Shown here: one piece after another, positions 1 to 8,500 of the stretch
Numbering within the stretch: the first letter of the stretch is position 1
Layout: every line of letters begins with the position of its first letter
Origin: UBA7887 sp964408735
GTDB taxonomy: Bacteria; Pseudomonadota; Alphaproteobacteria; UBA7887
Assembly (NCBI GenBank): GCA_964408735.1
Contig: CAYPAX010000142.1
Location: 1 to 8,772 of the forward strand
Direction: 5' to 3'
Length of the DNA: 8,772 nucleotides
Notes under the pieces: model-generated
Seen by the model: only the letters and a program-made list of their open reading frames with translations
Told to the model about the DNA's origin: nothing
Database searches by the model: none
Program-made: the position numbers and the translations under genes

Positions 1-44
1 CTTAATATACGCTCACCAACCATATTCTACCGAGCCGTGAATAA

Positions 45-95
45 TCCGGGTTAGTAGGATCCACGGCGCTGGCCGGAAAACTTGATCCGGAAGAA
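45..95 (+). pseudogene. Orphaned upstream remnant of the cyclase domain
   Basis: In the same frame as the gene that follows, codons 45-95 read SGLVGSTALAGKLDPEE. Related proteins typically carry FCDLVGSTALSARLDPEDLR here, so LVGST and LDPEEL are conserved cyclase sequence lying before every ATG, GTG or TTG in the frame. The preceding codon is TAA (42-44), and the position expected for the metal-binding Asp is Gly. Bases 1-44 show no convincing cyclase homology in any frame and are slightly poorer in GC than the gene. The original start was therefore lost by deletion, rearrangement or frameshift, or the assembly is wrong here. Confidence 0.6.
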
Positions 96-3000
96 TTGCG
101 CGACCTCATGGCTGCTTACCAAAAAGCCGCCGGTAAAGTGATCGATCGCTATGACGGTCATGTCGAGCAATACCTGGGCGATGGGATCATGGTCTATTTC
201 GGCTGGCCCACCGCGCACGAAGATGACGCTGAGCGCGCCGTCCGCGCCGGACTCGATATCGTCCGGGCGGTTGCGACGCTGGAGGGACAGGAGTCACTCG
301 CGGTGCGAGTTGGCATCGCCACTGGAGTAGTAGTGGTTGGCCAGTCCGCTAGCGGCGAGCGGTCGAGCGTGAAGGCAGCCGTCGGCGAAACGCCGAACCG
401 GGCCGCGCGGATTCAAAGTCTTGCCGCCGCGAATAGCGTGGCGATTGGAGCGCAAACGCGGCGGCTGGTCGGCGGCAACTTCGAGCTTCAAACCCTCGGC
501 GTGCAGTCCCTCAAAGGCATCGCGGCACCTATCGAAGTTTTCTTCGTCACTGGAGAAGCCGACACCGAAAGCCGATTTGACGCCCAATCTGGCGGCGAGA
601 TGACGCCATTAATCGGTCGAGATGCCGAAATTCATCTCTTGATGGATCGTTGGGAACAAACACTCGCCGGAGAAGGCCAGCTCGTGTTGCTGACCGGCGA
701 GCCAGGCATCGGCAAGAGCCGCATCGTGCATGAGGTGCGCGACCGTCTGCGCGGCACTGACCATATCCGCTTGAGCTATCAGTGCTCGCCCTTTTACGCC
801 GACTCCGCTTTCCACCCGATTATCGAGCAGATCGAACGCGCCGCCGGCTTCGAGCGAAACGACAATACGGACACCAAGCTCGATAAGCTCGAGTCGTTGC
901 TCTATGGAACTACGAGCGAAGCCGAGAAACCGCCGCTTCGGGAACAGACCTGCGCGCTTTATTCTGGTCTGCTGTCATTGCCCACCGATCGATATCCGCC
1001 AATATCGCTTAGTCCGCAAGCGCGGAAAGACCTGACCCTGCACACTCTTCAGGAGCAGGCTATCAAGGTATCGGCTCGCGCGCCTGTGCTCATGGTCCTA
1101 GAGGACGCTCAATGGGCGGACCCCACGACGCTGGAAACATTCAGTGCGATCATACAGCGCAACGCCCATTATCCGGTGCTGATTATCATTACTTTTCGGC
1201 CCGAGTTCGATCCACCTTGGACCGGTCAGCCTCACGCAACCCCCCTGTTCTTGAAGCGCCTCGGCCGCGCCCAAGGGGCAGATTTAGTTGCAGAGCTAAT
1301 CGGCTCACGAACACTTGCCAATGAATTGCTAGAGCAAATTGTTGCCAAGACAGATGGCATCCCCTTGTTTGTCGAAGAATTGACCAAATCCTTACTGGAT
1401 GCCGGGGCACGCTCGGAATCCTCGTCCAAGGGTGAACATTCCGCGCCGTTGCTGGATCAAGCTATCCCGAGTAGCCTTCGGGACTCGCTGATGGCTCGTC
1501 TCGACCGACTCGGTGAGGTCAAGGACGTGGCACAAATCGTGGCATCCATAGGTCGAGAATTTTCATTCCCCATGGTCGCCGCGATCTCTTCCTTGTCCGA
1601 AGATGTCTTGGCCGACGCGCTTCGGCAATTGGTCGAAAGTCAGATATTGACGACACGCGGGCGGCCTCCCAACACGACCTATGGCTTCAAGCATGCCCTG
1701 GTTCGCGATGCCGCATACGAAAGCCTGCTCAAATCGCGGCGACAGGAACTGCACGAAAAGATCGCTATGACGATGCGGTCTCCAACGGCAGGATCACCGG
1801 ACTACAAGGCGGAGGCCATCGCCTTTCACTTTGCCAGAGCCGAGCGTTGGACCGAGGCGATCGAACATTTCCGGGAGGCCGCAGCCGCAACGGCCGACAC
1901 CTTCGCGATCAAGGAAGCACTGTCGCTGTACCAGCGAGCCCATGATGCAGCGAGCCGCCTCGATATCAACGATGCCGCCGAACAGATCATGGATATCCAT
2001 GCAAGGCGGGCCGACCTGTTTTTCCTGGTGGGGGATTTTCCCAATTCACGGTCCGAATGGTCGAAGATGCTTGCGATGGCGGAGACACAGGACGATCCGC
2101 GAACCACGTGTTCGGCACTGGCGGGCCTCGCCGCAGCCTATATGTGGGAGGAAGAGTTCGACGATGCCTTGGCATATGCGGAAAAGGCTGCCTCGGCCGC
2201 AAAAGAAATCGACGACCCGGAACTCCTGTCCAGCGCACATAACACGACAGGGTCCGTGCAAGCCGTCACCGGTCGCCTGGATACGGGGCGGCAGCAACTG
2301 GACAAGGCGATCCATATCGCACGATCGGCTGGTAGCGCGGCGCAGGAATCGCGCGCTCTTTACATGAGGGGCAATATCGAGAACTGGCAAGGCAATTATG
2401 ACAAGGCGGTCGAACTGACTTCGGCCGGCGCACGTCTCGCCCAAGACAACGATTTTACTGCTGCGTTTCTGCGAAGCAATTATGCAAACGCCATTTCTCT
2501 CACCGGCAAAGGAGCCTACGACGCGGCATTGAATTTGTTCAATGAAGGATTGTCCCTGGCCGAGAAGCTGGGCGATATTGCCTTTATTCCGCGTTACATG
2601 AATGGACTGGGGTGGCTTCACCTCGAGTGCCAGAGCCTCGAGCGCGGCTACGATCTCAACCAGCGAAGCGCCGAGATCACGCGGCATGGCGGAAGCGCGA
2701 TCGGCGTCGAAATGACGGCCTTCGCGGAAACCAATATGGCCGACGTCTTCCTGACAAAGGGAAACCTGGACGACGCCCATGACATGTTGGACGGGGTCTA
2801 CCGTATTTGCAGCGACCCAGCCGCCCACACCTGGATGAAATGGCGCTATTCGTCGCACATGTTCGCGAGCCAGGCCCGACTATGGCTGACGCGCGGTGAT
2901 GTGCGGAAAGCCGGCGAATTCGCCCAGCAATGCCAAGTCATAGCCGAGAGTACAAACTCTCAAAAATATGTCGCCAGGATTTGGCAGCTCCAGGGCGAGA

Positions 3001-3284
3001 TCGCTTGCGCGCGCAAGGCGTGGCCCGAGGCCGAGCAATTTTTCGCCAACGCCGTCAAGATGGCGGCCGCAATCGGCAACCCTCCTTTGATGGTCAGCAC
3101 TCGAACCGCACTGGGCGACTTTCATGCGGCAGCGAAACGCGCGGACAAAGCGACCAAGGAGTACCGGGCCGCACACGAGGTTATCGATCGGATTAGGCGC
3201 GCGACCAAATCCACCGAGCTGCGGGCCGGTCTGGATACCGCACCCGCGTTTCAGCGGATCGAACATTTGTTGACGCGCCGGTGA
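96..3284 (+). CDS. Class III adenylate/guanylate cyclase domain fused to AAA ATPase and TPR repeats, 5'-truncated
   Basis: The predicted product is a large cytoplasmic signalling ATPase of 1062 residues read from TTG at 96 (ATG at 108 is an alternative). Residues 1-150 are a class III cyclase domain: the second metal-site turn LGDG is at 27-30, RVGIATG at 71-77, and the catalytic pair N101/R105 lies in GETPNRAARIQ. Residues 170-560 are an AAA_16/STAND-like NTPase with Walker A GEPGIGKS (201-208), Walker B VLMVLEDAQW (331-340) and a winged-helix-like part near 458-550. Residues 570-1050 are helical TPR-like repeats. In the family the cyclase makes cyclic nucleotide and the ATPase/TPR part probably senses or scaffolds. 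The frame upstream still reads LVGSTALAGKLDPEE, a family signature, back to a TAA at 42-44, so the start is missing together with the first metal-binding Asp. Cyclase activity is therefore doubtful, though the remaining 1062 codons are open. No ribosome-binding site was found for 96. The ligand is unknown. Confidence 0.85.
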   Translation: MRDLMAAYQKAAGKVIDRYDGHVEQYLGDGIMVYFGWPTAHEDDAERAVRAGLDIVRAVATLEGQESLAVRVGIATGVVVVGQSASGERSSVKAAVGETPNRAARIQSLAAANSVAIGAQTRRLVGGNFELQTLGVQSLKGIAAPIEVFFVTGEADTESRFDAQSGGEMTPLIGRDAEIHLLMDRWEQTLAGEGQLVLLTGEPGIGKSRIVHEVRDRLRGTDHIRLSYQCSPFYADSAFHPIIEQIERAAGFERNDNTDTKLDKLESLLYGTTSEAEKPPLREQTCALYSGLLSLPTDRYPPISLSPQARKDLTLHTLQEQAIKVSARAPVLMVLEDAQWADPTTLETFSAIIQRNAHYPVLIIITFRPEFDPPWTGQPHATPLFLKRLGRAQGADLVAELIGSRTLANELLEQIVAKTDGIPLFVEELTKSLLDAGARSESSSKGEHSAPLLDQAIPSSLRDSLMARLDRLGEVKDVAQIVASIGREFSFPMVAAISSLSEDVLADALRQLVESQILTTRGRPPNTTYGFKHALVRDAAYESLLKSRRQELHEKIAMTMRSPTAGSPDYKAEAIAFHFARAERWTEAIEHFREAAAATADTFAIKEALSLYQRAHDAASRLDINDAAEQIMDIHARRADLFFLVGDFPNSRSEWSKMLAMAETQDDPRTTCSALAGLAAAYMWEEEFDDALAYAEKAASAAKEIDDPELLSSAHNTTGSVQAVTGRLDTGRQQLDKAIHIARSAGSAAQESRALYMRGNIENWQGNYDKAVELTSAGARLAQDNDFTAAFLRSNYANAISLTGKGAYDAALNLFNEGLSLAEKLGDIAFIPRYMNGLGWLHLECQSLERGYDLNQRSAEITRHGGSAIGVEMTAFAETNMADVFLTKGNLDDAHDMLDGVYRICSDPAAHTWMKWRYSSHMFASQARLWLTRGDVRKAGEFAQQCQVIAESTNSQKYVARIWQLQGEIACARKAWPEAEQFFANAVKMAAAIGNPPLMVSTRTALGDFHAAAKRADKATKEYRAAHEVIDRIRRATKSTELRAGLDTAPAFQRIEHLLTRR

Positions 3285-3407
3285 CAGAACTCCGCCGCAC
3301 CGAGTCTGGTCTTGAAACGCGATGAGAAGGAGTGGCGGGATAAAGGTTCGAGACAAGTAGCATGTTGGGTTTGACAAGCTATGGGATGTCACTTTCCGAT
3401 CATCACG

Positions 3408-3421
3408 GCCCGCGGACGGGC
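3408..3421. other. Short hairpin in the gap between convergent genes
   Basis: GCCCG at 3408-3412 and CGGGC at 3417-3421 form a 5-bp GC stem with a four-base loop. It sits between the convergent cyclase gene and the CxxC gene, so it could act as a bidirectional stop signal. It has no T run on either strand and is short enough to occur by chance in GC-rich DNA. Confidence 0.2.
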
Positions 3422-3461
3422 GATCACCTGGAGGGTGGCAATCGAACCATGCGTCGGCCGC

Positions 3462-3845
3462 CTAGGCTTCCCCTGACTTCGAAATATCCGCCAACCAGGC
3501 CTTGGCCATTTCGCCTTTCATCGCCGCCAGCTCCTGACGCGCCTGTTCGTCGCTGATGCGGGTGATTATGAGGTCGTAGGCCAGGTAATGGTCGGGGTCG
3601 GACTTCCCTGTCTCCAGGTAATGGGTGAAACACAGCGGGCAGCGCAAAGGCTGCCTCGCGCCCTGCTCATCGAAACCATATTCGTCGAGCTTTTCCAGGG
3701 CTGAGAAGTCGGCGCTGTAGGACGAGGGATGGTTGAAGACATCGTAACTGTCTTTTATCGGCAGGCTGCGGCATATCCTGCAGCCTTTCCAGGCATCCGC
3801 CTTGGCCCCTGACGCGGGTGATGAGGCTTTGCCGGATGTTGTCAT
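3462..3845 (-). CDS. Small hypothetical protein with two CxxC pairs (putative zinc ribbon)
   Basis: This is a 127-residue soluble protein that I do not recognise as a named family. Cys22-x2-Cys25 (GCRIC) and Cys69-x2-Cys72 (RCPLC), with His75 close by, have the spacing of a split zinc ribbon or rubredoxin-like knuckle. The middle is rich in aromatic and acidic residues (SYDVFNHPSSYSADF, then DPDHYLAYD), and the C-terminus (about 98-120) is a likely amphipathic helix. There is no signal peptide or membrane segment. Codons favour G or C at the third position, which supports a real gene. ATG at 3845 is preceded on its own strand by AAGG/GAGG-like purine stretches within 15 nt. It converges with the cyclase gene and diverges from the DUF3137-like gene. 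Zinc binding is inference from the cysteines only; no function is assigned. Confidence 0.75.
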   Translation of the reverse strand: MTTSGKASSPASGAKADAWKGCRICRSLPIKDSYDVFNHPSSYSADFSALEKLDEYGFDEQGARQPLRCPLCFTHYLETGKSDPDHYLAYDLIITRISDEQARQELAAMKGEMAKAWLADISKSGEA

Positions 3846-3974
3846 GACCTCGACCTTGTCATTATGAATGATCGCTCAGGATATTTCCGGCAGGCCCACA
3901 AGCGCAACCATTGCCGCTGGCGCGAATATGATAAGAATGCGGTCATGATCGAGATCTCGGTGGGCCGGCTGCGC

Positions 3975-3979
3975 GGGAG
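3975..3979 (+). promoter_or_regulatory. Ribosome-binding site of the DUF3137-like gene
   Basis: GGGAG ends 5 nt before ATG 3985. With the in-frame TGA at 3946-3948 and no other in-frame start between them, it fixes the start of this gene. Confidence 0.6.
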
Positions 3980-3984
3980 CCTGC

Positions 3985-4944
3985 ATGACTGCGCCATTCG
4001 ATGAAACGGAGCTCGGGCTCGACGGCTTCAACGCCTTCCACGCGCGCGAGATCGCACCGCGGCTGGCAGGCTTCGAGACGGCCCGCCAGCAGGCCTCGAA
4101 GCGGGCGAAGCCATTCTTTTTCGGCGGTCTGGCAGTGCTCGCGGCGGGCATCGCCATTGCCGTGTTCTACGGCTGGATCGGCGCCGTGCCCATCGTCGCC
4201 GGCCTCGGCCTGCTGGTGGCCGGGATGTGGCTGACCTCGGACGCGGAGGACGAGCTGACCGCCTTCCTTATCGACAGGCTGTGCGCCTTTCACGGCTTTC
4301 GCTACCAGGAACGGGGCGAGGACTCGCTGATCGAGAGGTTCGACGACCTGCGCGTGGTGCCGCCGTTCAACAGGGCCTCGCCCGGGCGGGCCATGGAGGG
4401 CAGCCACGATGGCGTCGCCTTCCGCATCGTCACGGCGACACTGGGACGCTTCGCCCGCAGCGGCAACGCCACCGGCACGACCGCGAGGATACTCAAGGGG
4501 CCGCTTTTCCAGTTGGGCCTGCCGACCCCGGTATCGTCGCCGGTGTTGCTGATTCCCAATCGCAAGGCATTTCTGACCGGCGCCGATCTCTCGGCATTGC
4601 CGGGCGAGCGCATCGCCATCGAAGACGATGCGGCATTCGAGGCCGAGTTCCAGGTCTGGACGGCGAATGCCGAAGACGCGCGCGACATTCTCGACGCCGA
4701 CTTCCGCCGCCGCGCCCTGGAACTCGTCGACAAGGTCGGGAGCAAGAAGGTGAGCCTGGCATTCGACGGCGCAACGCTGCTGGTGGCCCTCAATACGGGC
4801 GACGAACTGTTCACCAACGCCATCGCCAGCGGCGGCGCGGACGAGTCGGAGCGCCTCGTTGCCCTGCTCGGCGATCTCCGCGCCAGCCTGGCCGTGATCG
4901 ATATCCTCGGCCTCGGCGGCGAAAGTGGTGGAAAAGGTGCCTGA
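3985..4944 (+). CDS. DUF3137-like membrane protein
   Basis: The product has 319 residues. A soluble N-terminal helix (about 8-40) carries FNAFHAREIAPRL and is followed by two adjacent hydrophobic segments, about 43-61 and 64-84, which should form a membrane hairpin. The rest (85-319) is a soluble domain resembling DUF3137 proteins: a GVAFRIVTATLGR strand region, LLIPNRKAF, then EFQVWTANAEDARDILDADF and a C-terminal stretch with SLAFDGATLLVALNTGDELF. The family's biochemical role is unknown. ATG at 3985 is the first start after an in-frame TGA at 3946-3948, and GGGAG at 3975-3979 lies 5 nt upstream, a good ribosome-binding site. It diverges from the CxxC gene over 139 nt, so the promoter should lie there; I see no clear -35/-10 pair. 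A long minus-strand open frame over the same DNA is a high-GC shadow. The family assignment is by motif recall, not by a profile search. Confidence 0.8.
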   Translation: MTAPFDETELGLDGFNAFHAREIAPRLAGFETARQQASKRAKPFFFGGLAVLAAGIAIAVFYGWIGAVPIVAGLGLLVAGMWLTSDAEDELTAFLIDRLCAFHGFRYQERGEDSLIERFDDLRVVPPFNRASPGRAMEGSHDGVAFRIVTATLGRFARSGNATGTTARILKGPLFQLGLPTPVSSPVLLIPNRKAFLTGADLSALPGERIAIEDDAAFEAEFQVWTANAEDARDILDADFRRRALELVDKVGSKKVSLAFDGATLLVALNTGDELFTNAIASGGADESERLVALLGDLRASLAVIDILGLGGESGGKGA

Positions 4945-5100
4945 CAGCGGACATGCCAAGCCACGACATGGTCGGCCGCGGCAGCAATTGCAGCGGATCG
5001 TTGAGATTTCGCAAAAGATTGACCGCTCCGAGGTTGCGATAGAAGCATTGACGCTAATCCGCTAATCTACCAAGAATTCGGAACACCAAAGCCGGGGGGC

Positions 5101-5520
5101 ATGGTGTCAAGGCGGTCAATACGCGGTATTGGGGCGACCTGGTTGGCTGTTGCGGCGTTGCTCGTGATAGTGAGCGTATGGCAGCTGGCCGAAGCCCAAG
5201 AAACACCAGAGCAGATATCTCTGGCCTATTGTGTTGACTGCGTCCCATTCGAATTCACCAATTCCGAGGGCCAGGCTGACGGCCTGATCATCGACTACTG
5301 GCATTTGTGGTCGCAGAAGACCGGCATTGCCGTCGAATTCATCGCATCGCCTTGGGGAGAGACCCTGACCAACGTCCGGGACGGCGTCGCGGACGCCCAC
5401 GCCGGCCTCTTCTACAGCGACGAAAGAGCGACCTACGCAGACAGCGCTCTATCACCTCAGTCGATCCGGCCTGCTGCCGAAGTTCGACTACGACAAGCGC
5501 AATCCGCTCTACCGCAGTGA
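5101..5520 (+). CDS. Signal peptide plus N-terminal half of an SBP_bac_3 domain; 5' fragment of a split sensor gene
   Basis: This 139-residue open frame is the front end of the sensor phosphatase that continues at 5534. Residues 1-32 are a signal peptide: basic MVSRRSIR, hydrophobic core 13-28, and AEA cleavage before Q33. Residues 38-117 are the first lobe of a bacterial family 3 solute-binding domain (SLAYCVDCVPFEF, then GLIIDYWHLW, WGETLTNVRDGVADAHAGLF, SDERATYAD). They align closely with the next repeat (IIIAVDGNYPPFSS, GLLIDIWREW, WEQTLQALRDGEADIHFGLF, SQEREAW). After Leu117 the frame loses all similarity: residues 118-139 are out-of-frame readthrough to a TGA at 5518-5520. Six G end two bases before the ATG, which is unusually close; GTG at 5104 may be the true start. 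If expressed alone, this is a secreted half-domain with no known role. Confidence 0.7.
   Translation: MVSRRSIRGIGATWLAVAALLVIVSVWQLAEAQETPEQISLAYCVDCVPFEFTNSEGQADGLIIDYWHLWSQKTGIAVEFIASPWGETLTNVRDGVADAHAGLFYSDERATYADSALSPQSIRPAAEVRLRQAQSALPQ
5441..5451 (+). other. Deletion/frameshift junction inside the first SBP domain
   Basis: Upstream of this point the SBP domain is read in the frame of 5101 (ERATYADSAL). Downstream it is read in the frame of 5534 (ALYHLSRSGL, then NPLYRSDWYVAVQTGN and LLDVIDAGMAEI). Ala-Leu is encoded in both frames here. In the second repeat the matching landmarks, EREAWLGFSQ and ALSRFG, are separated by about 80 residues that are absent from repeat one. A deletion of roughly 230-240 nt, not divisible by three, explains both the missing lobe and the frame change. 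Confidence 0.7.
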
Positions 5521-5533
5521 CTGGTACGTCGCG

Positions 5534-8500
5534 GTGCAGACGGGCAACGTCGCATTGCTGGACGTCATCGACGCTGGCATGGCGGAGATCGGAGCCGAGG
5601 ATCGGCTGAGAATTGCAAGAGTTTGGGCCTCCGGCCAGAGGGCGGAGGATGGCGACAGCATCATCATTGCGGTAGACGGGAACTATCCGCCGTTTTCATC
5701 GATCGGTATCGACGGGAAGCCCCAGGGCTTGCTGATCGACATTTGGCGGGAGTGGAGCCAAACGATCGACCGCCCAGTGCGGTTCCGCGTTTCCAACTGG
5801 GAGCAAACGCTTCAGGCCTTGCGAGACGGCGAGGCCGATATTCATTTTGGCCTGTTCAGGTCTCAGGAGAGGGAAGCGTGGTTAGGGTTCTCTCAGCCAC
5901 TGCACCTCACGAAAACCGCACTCTACGCCAAGGACGACGTTACGGATTATGATTCGCTGAGCCAGCTTTCCGGCAAGCAAGTCGCTGCCGTCGCCGGAAC
6001 ATACCAGGAAAATTATTTACGGACCAACCACCCGGAGATCGAACTGGTTTCCGTGGCCGACCGCGACGACTATCTCATTCGGCTGTTGCGGGGCGATATT
6101 GCGGCCTTCGTCGACGAGGTTCCGACGGTATCGGCGGCACTTTCGAGATTTGGCGTTGCGGGCATCGTCAAGCGCGGCAATGACCTGTTCAGCAACGAGG
6201 TCCGCGCCGGCGTGCTGAAGGACAGCACGGATTTGCTGCCGCTGATCGATACCGGCATGGACCGAATACCGCGCGATCGCCTGGCTGAAATCGAAGCGCG
6301 CTGGATAGACAATCCCGAGGATCGCTTTTTCTCTGCGAGGAACGGGTCGATCGAGCTTACCCAGGCCGAGCGCGACTGGATCGCCGACCACCCCGTCATT
6401 CGCCTCGCGCCGGACCCCGATTTCCTCCCGCTCGAGTTTTTCGATGAAGATGGCGAATACAGCGGCATCATCGCCGACCTCATTCGGCTGGCGGCCAAGC
6501 GAACCGGCCTGACCGTTCGTGCGCAGCGCTACGCCAACTGGCAGAAAGCCTTTGAGTCGCTGGCGAACGGCGAGTCCGATGTCTTGCCGGGCATGTACGA
6601 GGACGATGCGACGCGTGAGCTGCTCACCTTCACCTCACCGCACCTCACACTCCGGACCGTGATCGTCAGCACGAGCGAAAGCCAAGGCAGTATGGCCATA
6701 GAGGATTTCTACGGCAAGAAGGTCACTGTGGTGGAAGGATGGCCGCAGGTCGACTGGCTGGCGACGAACCACCCGGAAATCGAAATCGTCATCGCCGAAG
6801 ATACTGTCGACGGATTGAACAAAGTGTCGTTCGGGGATGCCGACGCATTGATATCTCTTGTTTCGGTAGCCGCCTACTACATTGCCGATCAAAATATGGC
6901 TCAGCTGCGCATTGCAGGCGGGACGGATGACAGGACCCCGATCGCGGTCGCAATCCGCAAGGACTGGCCGGAGCTGCGGGACATATTTCAAAAGGGGCTC
7001 GACAGCATTACGCAGGAAGAGCGTCAGGAAATCCTGCAACGCTGGATCCCGATCGATGTCTCCGCTGCCTGGGGCTCCGGCGTGGAGCTGACGCCGAAGG
7101 AGCGCGCCTGGGTCGCCTCGCATCCGGACATTCGCCTTGGCATCGACCCGGCTTGGCCACCTTTCGAGTTCGTCGACGAGGACGGCGCGTATGGCGGCTT
7201 GTCTTCCGGCTATGTGGAGGCTGTCAGCCGGCGCCTGGGGCTGAGTATTCAGCCAGTTCCGGACCTGACATGGACCGAGGTGCTGGCTGGGTTGCGGGAA
7301 GGCCGTGTGGACATATTGCCGGCGATTGCGCGCACGCCGGAACGAGAGGCATATCTGGATTTCACGGAGCCTTACATCACGCTTCAGACCGTCATCGCGA
7401 CGCGCAAGGATTTTGCCTATGTCGGCGGGCTGTCGGATTTGGCAGACCGTTCCGTGGCCGTCGTCAAGGGATACGCCATAGAGGAAACGTTGCGCCGTGA
7501 TTATGGCGCCATCAACCTGGCACCGATGGAATCCGTCGCAGAGGGGCTTTCGGCAATCGAGAACGGCACGGTTGATGCGGTTGTCGGCGATCCGGAAGTG
7601 ATCTCACGCGCGATAGACCGGCTTGGACTGGAAAACGTCAAGATCGCGGCGCCGACGGATATCAAGATCCCCTTGTCCATGGGCGTGCGAAAGGACTGGC
7701 CCGAGCTTGTCGTGCTGTTGAACAAGGCCCTGGCGGATATCGGCGACAAGGAACGCAGCGCAATCAGAAACACCTGGTTGGCGGTGCAGGTCAGTTTTGG
7801 CTTCGATCTCAAGACCATTCTTACCTGGGCGATACCGATCGGCACGTCTGCGATAGCAATCGTATTGTTCGTTGTCGTCTGGAATCAACGCCTGGCGCGA
7901 GAAGTGGCCGAGCGCAAGGCGGCGGAACGGAAATTGTCGGATGCCTATGGCGTCATAACGGACAGCATTCAATATGCCAGTCGCATTCAGCGCTCCATTC
8001 TGCCCAATGCTGCATTGATGGGCGAGGCCATTGCTGATCATTTCGTGATTTGGGAACCCCGCGATGTGGTGGGTGGCGACGTCTATTGGGTCCGGCGTTG
8101 GGGTGCCGGCGTGACTGTCATCCTGGGTGATTGCACCGGGCATGGCGTCCCTGGCGCATTCATGACCCTGATTGCGACCGGCGCTCTCGATGTTGCGGAC
8201 CAGGAGGTGCAGCCGGGCGATGTGGGAATGCTCCTGCAAAAAGTCCATGCCATCGTGCAAAGCAATCTTGGGCAGCACGAAGACGGTGGCGAATCCGATG
8301 ACGGGCTGGAGCTTGGAATTTGCTATCTGCCCGACGACAGATCGAAAGTCGTGTTCGGCGGCGCCCGCTTCGATTTGTTCGTAGTTGGTGACGGGGCGGT
8401 CAAGCGGATCAACGGGACGCGCAAGGGTATCGGATATCGGCGGATTCCTCATAATCAGGAATATGAGGCCCACGACATCGTCCTGGCGGACGGGGAAGCG

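Noticed and set aside
2046..2858. Minus-strand open frame (270 codons) opposite the TPR region
   Set aside because: It is a shadow of the cyclase/ATPase gene, without recognisable domains or a start signal.
3371..3400. TTGACA at 3371-3376 as a promoter in the convergent gap
   Set aside because: No -10 element follows at the right distance, and no plus-strand gene begins downstream of it.
3362..3556. 64-codon plus-strand open frame
   Set aside because: It overlaps the minus-strand CxxC gene, has a Pro/Arg-rich composition and shows no start signal.
3945..4004. 19-codon open frame overlapping the start of the DUF3137-like gene, considered as a leader peptide
   Set aside because: It has no ribosome-binding site of its own, no runs of a regulatory amino acid and no attenuator-like hairpins, so chance is the better explanation.
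3943..4959. Long minus-strand open frame (338 codons) opposite the DUF3137-like gene
   Set aside because: It mirrors a GC-rich gene with strong third-position bias. Its product is low-complexity and Gln/Arg/Gly-rich, with no recognisable domain, while the plus strand has a good ribosome-binding site, membrane segments and family motifs.
5048..5076. TTGACG at 5048-5053 as a -35 box for the sensor gene
   Set aside because: No acceptable -10 hexamer lies 16-18 nt downstream; TAATCT at 5063-5068 is only 9 nt away.
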